Positions 53,846 to 63,754 of a stretch of DNA of 64,000 nucleotides are shown piece after piece. Position 1 is the stretch's first letter. Each line of letters starts with the position of its first letter. Origin of the DNA: Ostrinia nubilalis (taxonomy: Eukaryota; Arthropoda; Insecta; Lepidoptera; Crambidae); the NCBI RefSeq assembly GCF_963855985.1, contig NC_087111.1, positions 1,741,001-1,805,000 of the forward strand, in the 5' to 3' direction. The position numbers were made by a program, and so were the translations under genes. Under the pieces are notes generated by a model. It saw nothing but the letters and a program-made list of their open reading frames with translations. It was not told the DNA's origin and did no database searches.

Positions 53846-54450
53846 AAAAACCCAACTGCGTAAAAATGAACAGAAAAAAGATAGAAACAAGACAACTTAG
53901 TGTTCATAAGTGTAGTAGGAGTGGGAGGCATTAAATGCATATCACCACCAAAAAAAGTAATTGATATCCTATATGCATATTAACGTAAGGGCCTAATTAT
54001 AATAAATCAAAAAGTTTTAAATGAAGTAAGGTTCAATGAGTTCAAAAGTTAAAACCAACAGTTTAGGGTAAGGGCTGAATTGTATTATTAAAAGGAATTT
54101 ACGTCCTTTAAATCATTTGTTTCCCCAAAAGTCGTATTCAGACGACTAAAAATGTTTAAGGTAAGGGACATTTTTTTAAAGATATCAACATTTCAAGTAT
54201 ACCAATCGATAGAGCCGAAAATTCTGAATGCGTTGGTATATATAACTCATTTTGGCCAAAATGTCCCTTACATTAATTGATACTTCCACTATCGACATGG
54301 GTTATTGATTCAAAGTTACTGCGTTGTGTATGTTTTCCTGGAACGACCAAAATACAACTTTACAAACATTATTTCATTAACCTTTATTTATGGCGACGTA
54401 TATTGTGAAGTAACTGTTATTGTCTGCTTGCTATAAGGCCATCACTATAA

Positions 54451-54598
54451 CGGATAATAACTCGCAGTTCCGACCTAAAGACTTCGGGAGGACACCGTCA
54501 GATTTTAGTGAGTAGACCCTGCACATCCGGCAGGGAGAGCCTCACTTAACCCACTGGTTACCCTGGGCTTGCAATTTCATGCATATCCTGACGAAAAA
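54451..54598 (+). mobile_element. Poly(A)-tailed retroposon with ~16 bp target duplication
   Basis: AAGGCCATCACTATAA lies at 54435-54450 and 54599-54614. The 148 bp insert (CGGATAATAACTCGCAG.., GGAGGACACCGTCAG, GGCAGGGAGAGCCTCACTTA, CATATCCTGACG) ends in an A-run. It looks like the 3' end of a poly(A) LINE; family not assigned. Confidence 0.8.
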
Positions 54599-54614
54599 AA
54601 GGCCATCACTATAA

Positions 54615-56194
54615 ATTGTAAATAATATGCAAGGGACCACTACAGGTCCACTACTATTCCTCATAGAAAACAATAACATTTCCATTCAGTTGAGTTCATA
54701 GATCTCTTCCAAATTCGTAACTCCCCGTCCCCATTGACCCCGCGATAAAAATAATAAGCCCCTAACCCCAGTCCGACTCCGCCATGACCACGGCACGCAC
54801 ACAATCAAGGTCGACGGGGACAATTCTTGACCTTTAGGTCGTTAATGGAAACAGGGTTAGGCTGTACGAGTTGGTTTAGTGGGCAGTTCTATTTCCGGGC
54901 TTAGATTATCTGATTAAGTAGAGTTTCTCAGTAATTTAGTAGAAGGGTGATTCTGGAATGGCTTTCTTAATCTTGCAATTGGATTAAGTTATATTTGTTT
55001 TTTAAATACAGCTCTGAACTAAAAAGCATCGGCTCCGGATGACAACTACTGGATTTCGATTTCAATTACTGACGTAATAGGTAGCTTTAAATCTTGGTCC
55101 AAATAACTTCACCTAAATCTAGTGGTTCGAGCATCGTACTATAACACCAAAAAAAGGCGAGAGTGAATATGCACTTACAGGGCAGATATTATGTACCATC
55201 CTAGACTGCATCTCACTTAACACCGGGTGCGATTGCGGTCAAATACCTGCCTTGTCTTGCATAAAAAAATAAAAATTGCAAATGCAGGTTCAAATCACAC
55301 AAGGTAAAAAATAAGTATAATTTTTAGTATCATGCGTTATGTACTTAATATGTCTAATAATACAAATATCTATTTTTCAAATTGGGTTAACTTTCTAATA
55401 AGTTACGTAAACATTTCTTGAAGCTGAAAAATTAGGGTACTACTTTAAGTCCACTGCTATTCCACATTAGCGAAAATCTGCGCAATCATGTTCTAAATCA
55501 TTTATTACTTTCGATTTGATTAACTAATACTACGAATGAGTGCGGACCCTTAAGTAAACACTATGTAAACTGCCAGTTAGCACACAAGAGGCGTGTCCGT
55601 GTGCGATGGTGTACAATATCGTTCTTCCACCAACTTTAAATTAGAAAACAAGCCTTATAGGCTTAGGAAACTAGTGGATGCGCCTTTAAGTTTATAATGG
55701 AAATTTTCTATACTAACATGAAAATAGGTTAAAAAGTTAAAAACAAAACAATGATAATTTTGGTATAAAGTTATCTAATAATAACTCTATTAGACCATTT
55801 TTATGGTGCTACACTTCAAAAGGCAATGAAAAAAATATCAAAACAATGTCTAATGGTCTCAAAAAGTAAAGACGATTTATACTTGATAAAAACAATAATT
55901 TGGTCCTTCGAGCCGGATTGCATAATGCGATGTTCAAGCTATGATGTAATAATTTAAGCACTATCTCTAGAATGTACTTAGTCTACATTCTAAACGCGTG
56001 GAGATAACGCGGTCGCAATCAATACCCTTCAGTTCGTTGCAATACCTGTTTAACATCAACTGAACCATAGCTGAAGAAGAAAAGTATGTTCATTACAGTT
56101 CTACACATTCTGACGCGTATAGGGCCTGGCTAGCGCTCATCAACTGTCAGACCTTGTGTTCCTATTTTTGGTCTAATGTGTTTGACCAGAGGTA
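54615..56194. other. No recognised gene
   Basis: About 1.6 kb of AT-rich sequence without repeat ends, RNA genes or notable frames. Confidence 0.4.
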
Positions 56195-56203
56195 CAGTGT
56201 GGA

Positions 56204-56364
56204 CGTACAGCGTGGGACGTCCACCCACAAGGTGGACCGAAGACATCATAAAGGTAGCAGGAAAGCGCTGGACGCTACCAACCGGGTAACATGGAAGCAT
56301 TGGGGGAGGCCTATGTTCAGCAGTGGACGTCCTATGGCTGAGGTGATGATGATGATGATGATGG
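56204..56364 (+). mobile_element. RTE-B 3' end with 9 bp target duplication
   Basis: CAGTGTGGA occurs at 56195-56203 and 56365-56373. Body: CAGCGTGGGACGTCCACCCA, AAGGTGGACCGAAGACATCA, AAGGTAGCAGGAAAGCGCTG, GGGGGAGGCCTATGTTCAGC, ending in six GATs. A short deletion removes AGGCCG from the QAA codons. Confidence 0.85.
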
Positions 56365-56563
56365 CAGTGTGGAATAATTATTTCTGTTGTAATACATGTG
56401 TACACAGATATTAGAAATAAATTGCATGTTTTTATTTATTATTCTACATGTAAGTCCTTCCCAAATGATGGTTATTCGTCACAAAACTTTTAATCACACT
56501 AAGGTCACACTTATTATTATTTTTTGCGAATAGACCTTTCAGAAGCGCTTTTACTGGTTATAA

Positions 56564-56708
56564 ATCCATATTCACAAACGATACTTGCTTAAGTGAAGCA
56601 TAAAATCGAACGCACAGCGTTGGATAGAGCTCTGTGATTGGTTCGTGTGTCACCCTGTGCGTCCATGCGTACTGTGAGACCTCATAGTAATGTTTGTGAA
56701 TACGGGCG
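56564..56708. mobile_element. MITE family M7
   Basis: ATCCATATTCACAAACGATA..GTTTGTGAATACGGGCG with TAA on both sides (56561-56563, 56709-56711). Confidence 0.8.
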
Positions 56709-56740
56709 TAAATATCGAAAATAGATAGAGGAATTTGTTC

Positions 56741-57012
56741 TTCTTCTTCTTATTCGTTACGCTCTTGGCAGAGCGGTCGTGGTCACGTTGAGGCGTTGTT
56801 CACATCGGTTGTAGAGGCGGATACAACTCTCCGGATGATCTCCCGCCATCTCTCTCTGTTGGCAGACTGTCTGGTGCAGTCACATACGCCGTCTCCCACT
56901 GCTGATTTAACTTGTTCGGTCCAGTGCATTGGTGACCTGCCACGCGATCGGGTTCCTTCGACTTTTCTTTGGACGACCAGTCGTTCTATGGAGTTGTCAT
57001 CCCGCCTTGAAT
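56741..57012 (-). mobile_element. Non-LTR family C, 3' end
   Basis: (TTC)n then TTATTCGTTACGCTCTTGGC, GTAGAGGCGGATACAACTCT, GGTTCCTTCGACTTTTC: the antisense of VEGTRSRGRSP.RWTEQVK.. and the GACCACGACCGCTCTGCC 3' UTR seen at 25812-26056. Confidence 0.75.
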
Positions 57013-57242
57013 GATGAATTTGTTCTTGCTTTGCTAGAACTCAACTTGACTGGCTAAGTTATTTTAAGTTGTTTTCCCTTGAAAGGGGAACATTCTACAG
57101 CCAAGAATAAGTTAGTCTGGGATCGAAGCAAAAAGCCATAGAAGTTTATGAAAACCAGTAAATTAATACTTAGTTTCATAATGTTTATATGGTATCTTTT
57201 ATACTCCAGTTACTTTAATAGCATTTTCTTAGTATGAACTAA

Positions 57243-57360
57243 GGCTGGGTTGCACCATCTTACTTTAAGTTTGACAAACATCAAAAATTTGACTATCTCC
57301 ATACAAAACGCACCGGTTATCGTTATAGTTACGGTCAAAGTTAGGTGGTGCAACTCAGCA
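57243..57360. mobile_element. MITE family M2
   Basis: GGCTGGGTTGCACCATCTTA..TAGGTGGTGCAACTCAGC, TAA on both sides (57240-57242, 57361-57363). Confidence 0.85.
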
Positions 57361-57363
57361 TAA

Positions 57364-58423
57364 GTATTTATTTAATATAACAGCTAACAATTACGAAACT
57401 GTTTTGTATCTTCGATTATGAAATTGTCAGAAAATTTTCGATGTCGTTTATTTCCAAAATTAAAAGTAAATTAACACTATCTAATTTCTACACATTAGGG
57501 CAAGGAAAGCCTTCGAAAATTACTTCCAGTTCGTCCAAAATAAAACTAGTAATCTCAAAGCTACATTCCAAGAAAAAACATCGTAAGTTTCAAAGAACAA
57601 AGTTAAATACAAAGTTTGAGTAACTAAATTCGTTTATACAGCGGATTAGTGTTGTGAAAGTATCGATATTTTTGTCAATAAAAGTGTACCTATCTACAAT
57701 GGTACAATTCTGTTGACGAAGAGAATTTTTCGTTTGTAATATGCCAAATAAAGGTTTTTTTAATATTTTTATTCAGGGATACTAATAATAATATAATTTG
57801 AAATTCGGTTTGTAAGCGTCTAAGTACTAACAGTAGAGCCTGTAGTTGGAAATGAAAAAAAAACAGTTCTTATAATATGGTTTAGGATTCCAGGTGACAA
57901 ATTCGGCCAGATTTTTCATAGTGTGACATGGTGTTTTAAAAAAAAAGGATAGTTGAGTATTGAAAGAAAACATCACAAACATCAAAATTAAAATGATGAA
58001 TTTTAATTTCTGTGATGGGGCTGAGTATAATACCTAAGTATGTATGTATTTACAAAAAAAAAAGGATTTGAGTATGTTTATATCCGTTGTCTTGCTTAGT
58101 TTGGGACTAGAAGCGTAGTGTAAAATGTCCAGGGATATTTATTTATTATTATTATTATTATTTATTGTATTACATTATATCGATATATCAATTAGCAACA
58201 CTAGTGACGGTCAAACTGCGTGGTGGGAGGGGTAAGCCGTAGGAAATTGGGAAACTAGAAGTTGCTGTTGCGTATGCGATTGTTTAACTTTCGTATTAAT
58301 TTGTGGAAACTTGAACTGAACTGTTTGGGATTAGAATCGATTTTTACTTGTAGCTCTAATTCGCTGCAAATGTTGTGCAGCTGTGTGTACAAGATAAGGG
58401 GTCTTGATCTACTGTAAACTGTA
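57364..58423. other. No recognised gene
   Basis: A 60-codon lysine/serine-rich frame at 57441-57623 is probably chance in AT-rich DNA. An (ATT)n run lies at 58139-58168. Confidence 0.4.
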
Positions 58424-58426
58424 TTA

Positions 58427-58589
58427 GTTCGCTTTCACATTTAGGCGACTTAGCAGCGCGACAAACGCGCAACAGACGCGCTGCCGATAATTTCATACTA
58501 CTTATGACAGCGGCTGTCTGCCTTCACATTATAAAAACGCCGCTGCCGCGCTACTGTCGCGCTTCTCACGCCCCGATGTGAAAGCGGCC
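58427..58589. mobile_element. MITE M5 (TTCGCTTTCACAT ends)
   Basis: GTTCGCTTTCACATTTAGGC and its inverse ATGTGAAAGCGGCC, with TTA at 58424-58426 and 58590-58592. Inner AGCAGCGCGACAAACGCGC and GCCGCTGCCGCGCTACTGTC pair loosely. Confidence 0.75.
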
Positions 58590-58592
58590 TTA

Positions 58593-58976
58593 GGGCCCTC
58601 GCCCACGGCGACTTTTTGTAGTAATGCTGTCGCGCGTTTCGTAAACAAGCGACAGCATCGCTACTAACACGCGTTAGTTGCATTTGCAACGCACTACAGA
58701 AGCGATGCCAACGCGCTACTAACGCGCGACAGCAGCGCGACTGTATCGATGCAAGCGCGCGACCGAGTCGGACGACATCGGGGACAGAACGGAGGGAGGG
58801 TTACTGTATCGCGTTTGGATCGCGACAGAAGCGCGACAGTATTGCGTTTGCAACGCGACAGAAGCACGTTTCTGTGGGCGAGGGCACACAGCTAGCGACC
58901 GCATTGTGACTGTATCGATGCGAACGTGCGACATAATCGCTATTGCATCGCTACAAAGTCGCCTTGAGCGAAGGCC
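58593..58976. mobile_element. MITE M6 (GGGCCCTCGCCCACGGCGAC ends) abutting M5
   Basis: GGGCCCTCGCCCACGGCGAC on the left and, on the minus strand, AGGCCTTCGCTCAAGGCGAC on the right. GTGGGCGAGGGC at 58877 is an additional internal inverse of the left end. The interior consists of GCGACAGCAGCGCGACTG-like words. It starts at the TTA shared with M5. Confidence 0.7.
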
Positions 58977-59014
58977 TTTACTGTAAAAAGTGTTATTTTG
59001 CAACAAAATAGTAA

Positions 59015-59244
59015 CCTATACTAATATTATAAAGCTGAAGAGTTTGTTTGTTTCTTTACTTGAACGCGCTAATCTCAGGAACTACTGGTCCGATTTGAAA
59101 AAATATTTCAGTGTTAGAAAGCCCATTTATCGAGGAAGGCTTTAGGCTATATTACTATCACGCTACGAGTAATAGGAGCAGAGCAACAATGAAAAATGTT
59201 GTGAAAATGGGTTTTCACGCTTACGAAGTCGCGGGCACAGCTAG
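59015..59244 (+). mobile_element. Non-autonomous Helitron (GCGGGCACAGCTAG type)
   Basis: CCTATACTAATATTATAAAG start, GAACTACTGGTCCGATTTGA, CGAGGAAGGCTTTAGGCTAT, ACGAAGTCGCGGGCACAGCTAG|T end. Same type as 44576. Confidence 0.8.
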
Positions 59245-59447
59245 TAGTATCATATGCTGTCAACTGTAATGTTCACGTGCTGTCAACGGTACTATTTACA
59301 TAGGTTTTTGCCTCCCATTCGTAATTACATCTCGGAATAGTTACAGGAAACCAGCGAGGAGGGAGATGTTTGCGAAGGGCTCATTACGATGCCGGGTCCT
59401 GGCTGCTAATGAGTGTTTCTTGGCAGGGGAGTGGGAAAAGCGTAGAA

Positions 59448-59613
59448 TCACACTAATATTATAAAGGCGAAAGTGTGAGTGTGTATGTTTGTTACTTCTT
59501 CACGTCTAAACGGCTGGAGTGCTTTCAATAAAATTTGGTATGGAGTTAGCTGACACCCTAAATTAACACATAGGATACGTTTTACTGCGGTTAACACCGC
59601 GGGGCACAGCTAG
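59448..59613 (+). mobile_element. Short non-autonomous Helitron
   Basis: A|TCACACTAATATTATAAAGG start; CTTCACGTCTAAACGGCTG; ACCGCGGGGCACAGCTAG|T end, with a CGCGG..CCGCGG-type hairpin before it. Confidence 0.8.
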
Positions 59614-59954
59614 TAATAAATAAGAAATTAATGGAAGTTTCATCATACTTCATGCTTCAGACGAGCTTGAAACGGCTGGTATCCCAAAAGAGAACAACGT
59701 AGGATGGCTGGTTCACTCGTCATGTCTGTGAACAGGCGCTGCTTTCGGGGACTGGTCAATCCAAGTTATTCAAATTTATGTATGCGAGTCATTTCTACTA
59801 GTACATCTTAATCTGTAAGTCTAGATTTTAGCACGTTACTACCATGTTTAATATGCCACGCAATTTTGTATACCCATTCTTATAAGATACACCATACAAG
59901 AATGCGTGGTAAATTCAGTGAACTGCTCCTGAATCAAATGTACCTACTACTACT

Positions 59955-60165
59955 ATTTCTATTTATTTATATTAACCGGCAGACAGTGGTGACTGAGTTT
60001 GTTGCGGCGCTTTTTTTCAGCACTTGCCAAATGTTGGTCTCGAAGCGCTGGTAGGGTAAAAAGATTATGAGACATGTAGAGGCTCCTTAAGAGCAAAATG
60101 TCGATTTGTAAGAACTATTTATTAGTCTAAACAAATAAAGAAATTTTGACTTTGACTTTGACTTT
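59955..60165 (+). mobile_element. LINE 3' end with (TTTGAC)n tail
   Basis: GTGACTGAGTTTGTTGCGGC, CAGCACTTGCCAAATGTTGG, TCGAAGCGCTGGTAGGG, AGAGGCTCCTTAAGAGC, AAACAAATAAAG and TTTGACTTTGACTTTGAC. The AATAAA-like signal next to a 6-base repeat tail is typical of the 3' ends of CR1/Jockey-group LINEs. No target duplication was identified. Confidence 0.6.
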
Positions 60166-60711
60166 GCTAAAGTCCATTATCAGCACATCAAGTGTGAACC
60201 AAGCTGAACCAACACCCTCTAAAGCGGGTCAAGTGGTAAAACCGCGTCCTATACAGGTGAATCTAGAGTGACGTGTTATGAGTTTCATCGGCTCTCCTTT
60301 TATTTTACCCATATTACTATCTGAAAGAAGTGAGAGTCCATATATAAAACAATGACTTATTGCATTCATTTTGTACTTCTTGTCGCCGTCATCAGACTCT
60401 CATGGCGGATCATAAAGTCTGACAACAAAGTTGCATATACCTTCAGTTGTAGCCATTTCACAAAACTGTAAACTGTAAACTTTTTTCTATGATTATCCCG
60501 TTCTCTCTTTCTTGGGGACACAGTTTAACTTTGAGGTCGGTAAAGAGGTCTGTCGATGTGGATTTGACAAACTTTTGTGGGTCTGTGCTTAATTAAATCT
60601 ATTCTGGTAAAGTGACGTAATTTGTGTGTGTTTTATGTCTTTTGATAAATTGTAATTGCGTGTGGAATTGACACGTTCAATGCAAGGTTGGTGTATTCAT
60701 CGATTATTATA
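60166..60711. other. Unassigned AT-rich sequence
   Basis: No gene or repeat end recognised. Confidence 0.4.
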
Positions 60712-60858
60712 CACCCGTATTCACAAACATTATTATGAGGTCTCACAGTGCGCGTGGACGCACAGGGTGACACATGAACCAATCACAGAGCTCTATTCAA
60801 CGCTGTACGTTCGATTTGCTACTTCACTTAAAGCAAGCATCGTTTGCAAATACGGGCG
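60712..60858. mobile_element. MITE family M7
   Basis: CACCCGTATTCACAAACATT..CATCGTTTGCAAATACGGGCG; ATA on both sides. Interior GGACGCACAGGGTGACACAT and CACAGAGCTCTATTCAACGC. Confidence 0.8.
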
Positions 60859-62323
60859 ATAGTGTAGTGTTAACTCAACAAGGAATGTTATTTAATCCAG
60901 TAAAGCCAGCGGAGCTGTTTAAAACTGGAACAGAATTTTAGCCCCGCGAATCAAGACTCAATAGAAATAAATTTTATTATGCGGTCTTATGCGAGTGCGA
61001 CAGCTCGAGGTTTGGTGGGTTACCATTTGCTTTGATTTATTAAATGAACAAACAGCAAAGACATAGATTTTTAGTGCAAAAAATGATATCAGAAAGCTAT
61101 CATAATTTCGTGAAAACAAACCTTAGTAGTGGACTTCCACACAGTTTGTGTCTACGCCAAATTATTCTTACTCTTCTCACATTTAATATTATTATTCTGT
61201 TAAAACTTTCCAAAATAAGCCTCTCCTGCTATTTCCCATATTGGCTTGGGCTGATAGATTATATTAACTGCTTTCGATCCAAACTAGAGTTTCGCGAATC
61301 AAGATCAATATCTGATTAAAACGCCCTCCATTTGATATCCAATTAACCTGAAAACGACACCAATGCACGCCTATCGCATTCAAAACAAGAGCACAAAGCG
61401 TTTTGTTCGTTAATTGTTCGAAGCCATCCTCAAACGTGACAAGTCGTTCTGAATGCCGAAAAAAGAATGGGAAAAAATTGAAGAAAACCGGGAAAAATGA
61501 AGGGAAAATATTCTTAAAGCGTTCTCCGCTCCGGCATGCGCCAATTTTAAAGTCACTACTAATTTTACAAACGATTCAGCGTTCGAGATGCGCAGAGCTT
61601 TTCAAAGAATATTTTACGTCTGCAAAAGGAAGGAATTGATACTTGCTTGTGTAAATAGAACACGGCAATCAAATTACCTTGCTCTACCTTGTAAGAAAAA
61701 ATCTTGAGAACTAGATTTGAAGTGTTTTTATTACTTGATTGGTCTTATCATAAGATACGAGTACAACTGGGAAAATAATGTATAAATAAAAGATTATAAC
61801 TAGATTAAAATGAGCGAATGAATCTGGAACTGGATGCAGGTGCCAAGTAGCGTATGATATATTTTGGAAATCCTTGAGGGGGGCCTATGTCCAGCAGTGG
61901 ACGACAAAGTTTAATCGACAAAATTTTGAGAGGTTGTAGAACTTAAAATCCCTTGTACTGTCTCGAAATTATCCCAAAAATAACTTTGAAAATGGAGTAT
62001 ATTCCTTTTAAAATATTACATTAACTGCTCGCGTAAATCTATTTAAAACCACTTATCCCACAGTCCAACGTAGGCTTAGACACATTTATACAAGTACCTT
62101 TTACTAAATCCCCTTAACGGTAAAGATAAGACCATAAAAATTCAGGGGCCGTAAAATTATATTGATATTAGGGGTCCATGGACGATTGCGGAAATAAGAA
62201 ACCCTTGGCATTATGCACGAAACAATCTTTTTCGAATGGCACGGATATTAATGTTTTAATAAAAGAGAATGGCATTATAGATATTAAAGGTGTTTTTATT
62301 GAACAATTTAGGCCCTTTTTGCT
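60859..62323. other. No recognised gene; one small RTE-A scrap
   Basis: Frames of 91 and 78 codons (61044, 61403) resemble nothing known to me. At 61846-61905, TGCCAAGTAGCG..GGAAATCCTTGAGGGGGGCC, TATGTCCAGCAGTGGACG is a short 3' scrap of an RTE-type tail, plus strand. Confidence 0.4.
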
Positions 62324-62738
62324 TACAGGATGTCCCAAAATTACATCAAAAACACATAAGACGACATCATAAAGGTAGCAGGAAGGCGCTGGACGCAAGC
62401 CGCTACCAACCGGGCAACATGGAAAGCATTGGGGGAGGCCTATGTTCAGCAGTGGACGTCCTATAGCTGAGATGATGATGATGATGATGTCCCAAAATTA
62501 GTATGTCACACAACACTGGAGGTAGTTGGACCTAAGGCGCATCCTACAAGTCTAATATGTCCTTAAATAGTTTCATAACTTTTGTGATATTGAATAATAT
62601 TGTAGTTACCTATTAATGGCCTTCAGTAATTTTCTAAAATAGACTTATTAGACAATGTTCAATATCAAGCATTGAATCTATGTTCCATCTCCCTCCATTA
62701 TTTACTAGAGTAACGTGCGAATTTTGGCACATCCTGTA
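62324..62738. mobile_element. Tc1/mariner-like MITE carrying an RTE-B copy
   Basis: TACAGGATGTCCCAAAATTA on the left and, on the minus strand, TACAGGATGTGCCAAAATTC on the right, inside TA. The RTE-B copy is inserted in the left terminal repeat and duplicates part of it. Confidence 0.7.
62344..62486 (+). mobile_element. RTE-B 3' end with 14 bp target duplication
   Basis: ATGTCCCAAAATTA lies at 62330-62343 and 62487-62500. RTE sequence starts at about 62360 (ACGACATCATAAAGGTAGCA) and ends in five GATs. The 16 bp between the left duplication and the RTE start (CATCAAAAACACATAA) has no RTE match and may be filler added at 5' integration. Confidence 0.85.
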
Positions 62739-63122
62739 TAAAAGTTAATTAGAAATAACAGCATCTTCGCTTAGTGTAAATTAGTAGTTTCTTTATTTAC
62801 GTAATACATTTGTGAGGTAAGCCTCTTTTTTAAATCTTTTATTTTAAAATAAGCCAATTTGTATTAAACACCCGTATGATCTAAAGAACAACTAAAATAT
62901 TAGAAGAAGAAGAAAAGTTAAACTAACTAGATTAAGTACCTAGTTCTATTTCAGAGAACAGAATATTTATCTACGGAATCGAACTTATTTCAAAGGGTCA
63001 CTTGGGTGTAAAATAAATCAATTCCCTAGCTTTCAGATATTTGATTACGTCAGTTAAACCTAAAAGGGTTCGACACTTATAAATTACAGTAGAATTTATT
63101 ACTTAAGTAGGTATTACAAAGA
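62739..63122. other. Unassigned AT-rich sequence
   Basis: No gene or repeat end recognised. Confidence 0.4.
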
Positions 63123-63342
63123 CTAGCTTTTGACCGCGACTTCGCCCGCGTGAAATTTTGTCTGTCACAGAAAAACTTTATCGCGTGTCCCTGTTTCAAA
63201 AACCGGGATACAAATTATCCTATGTCCTTTCCCGGGACTCAAACTATCTCTATATCAAATTGCATCAAAATTGGTTAAGTGGTTTAGGCGTGAAAGCATA
63301 ACAGACAGATTACTATCGCATTTATAATAATTACGTAGGGAT
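63123..63342 (-). mobile_element. Non-autonomous Helitron (Lep1-like)
   Basis: On the minus strand it ends GGGCGAAGTCGCGGTCAAAA and GCTAG|T. Interior AAAGGACATAGGATAATTTG and CACGCCTAAACCAC match 35187-35407. The 5' end lies near TCCCTACGTAATTATTATAA. Confidence 0.85.
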
Positions 63343-63616
63343 ATGAAATTTCATTCACCTCCCACACCTTTAGTGAGAAATTATTCAAATAATACAAGTT
63401 AAGAATGAAGAAGTCATAATCTTTGTGGTATGTTTATCTAATGCAAATGCGGCGTGGGATGTTCTTTGTAAGGAGAGGAAAATTTCTGTTTAACAATTGA
63501 CTAGCGTAGGTTGATAGCGTTAAATAAATTTTATTGACACCGCTACAGAAGTTTGGTGTAGACTTTAATGTAATCATTTAGTTCTTACTTTCTTACGTAA
63601 TTCTTTGCGATTCTAA

Positions 63617-63754
63617 CGCCCGCATTCATAAACGATGCTTGTGAAGCAGCAAATCTAACGCATAGCGTTGAAGACCTCTGTGATTGGTTCGTGCGTCACC
63701 CTGTGCGGCCATGCACACTGTGAGACCTCATAGTAAAGTTTGTGAATACGGGCG
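63617..63754. mobile_element. MITE family M7
   Basis: CGCCCGCATTCATAAACGAT..GTTTGTGAATACGGGCG. A small deletion removes part of GCTTAAGTGAAGC. Flanks TAA and TTA. Confidence 0.8.

Larger units (their letters stand above)
51752..54295. mobile_element. Candidate 2.54 kb inverted-repeat element containing an RTE-A copy
   Basis: TCGATAGTGGAAATATCAAT..TGTAAGGGACA at 51752-51785 is inverted at 54262-54295 with two mismatches in 34. Sub-terminal TGTCCCTTACATT (51959) and TAAGGGACATTT (54155) extend the symmetry. Further in, a second inverted pair (TTGTCTTGTTTCTATC.. near 52268 and 53870) brackets the RTE-A copy. No transposase is recognisable for the outer element. Confidence 0.5.

Noticed and set aside
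57441..57623. 60-codon Lys/Ser-rich frame as a small protein
   Set aside because: AT-rich composition readily gives Lys/Ser/Ile frames of this size; no other support.
61403..61639. Lysine-rich 78-codon frame as a nuclear protein exon
   Set aside because: Low complexity in AT-rich DNA with no supporting splice or homology evidence.
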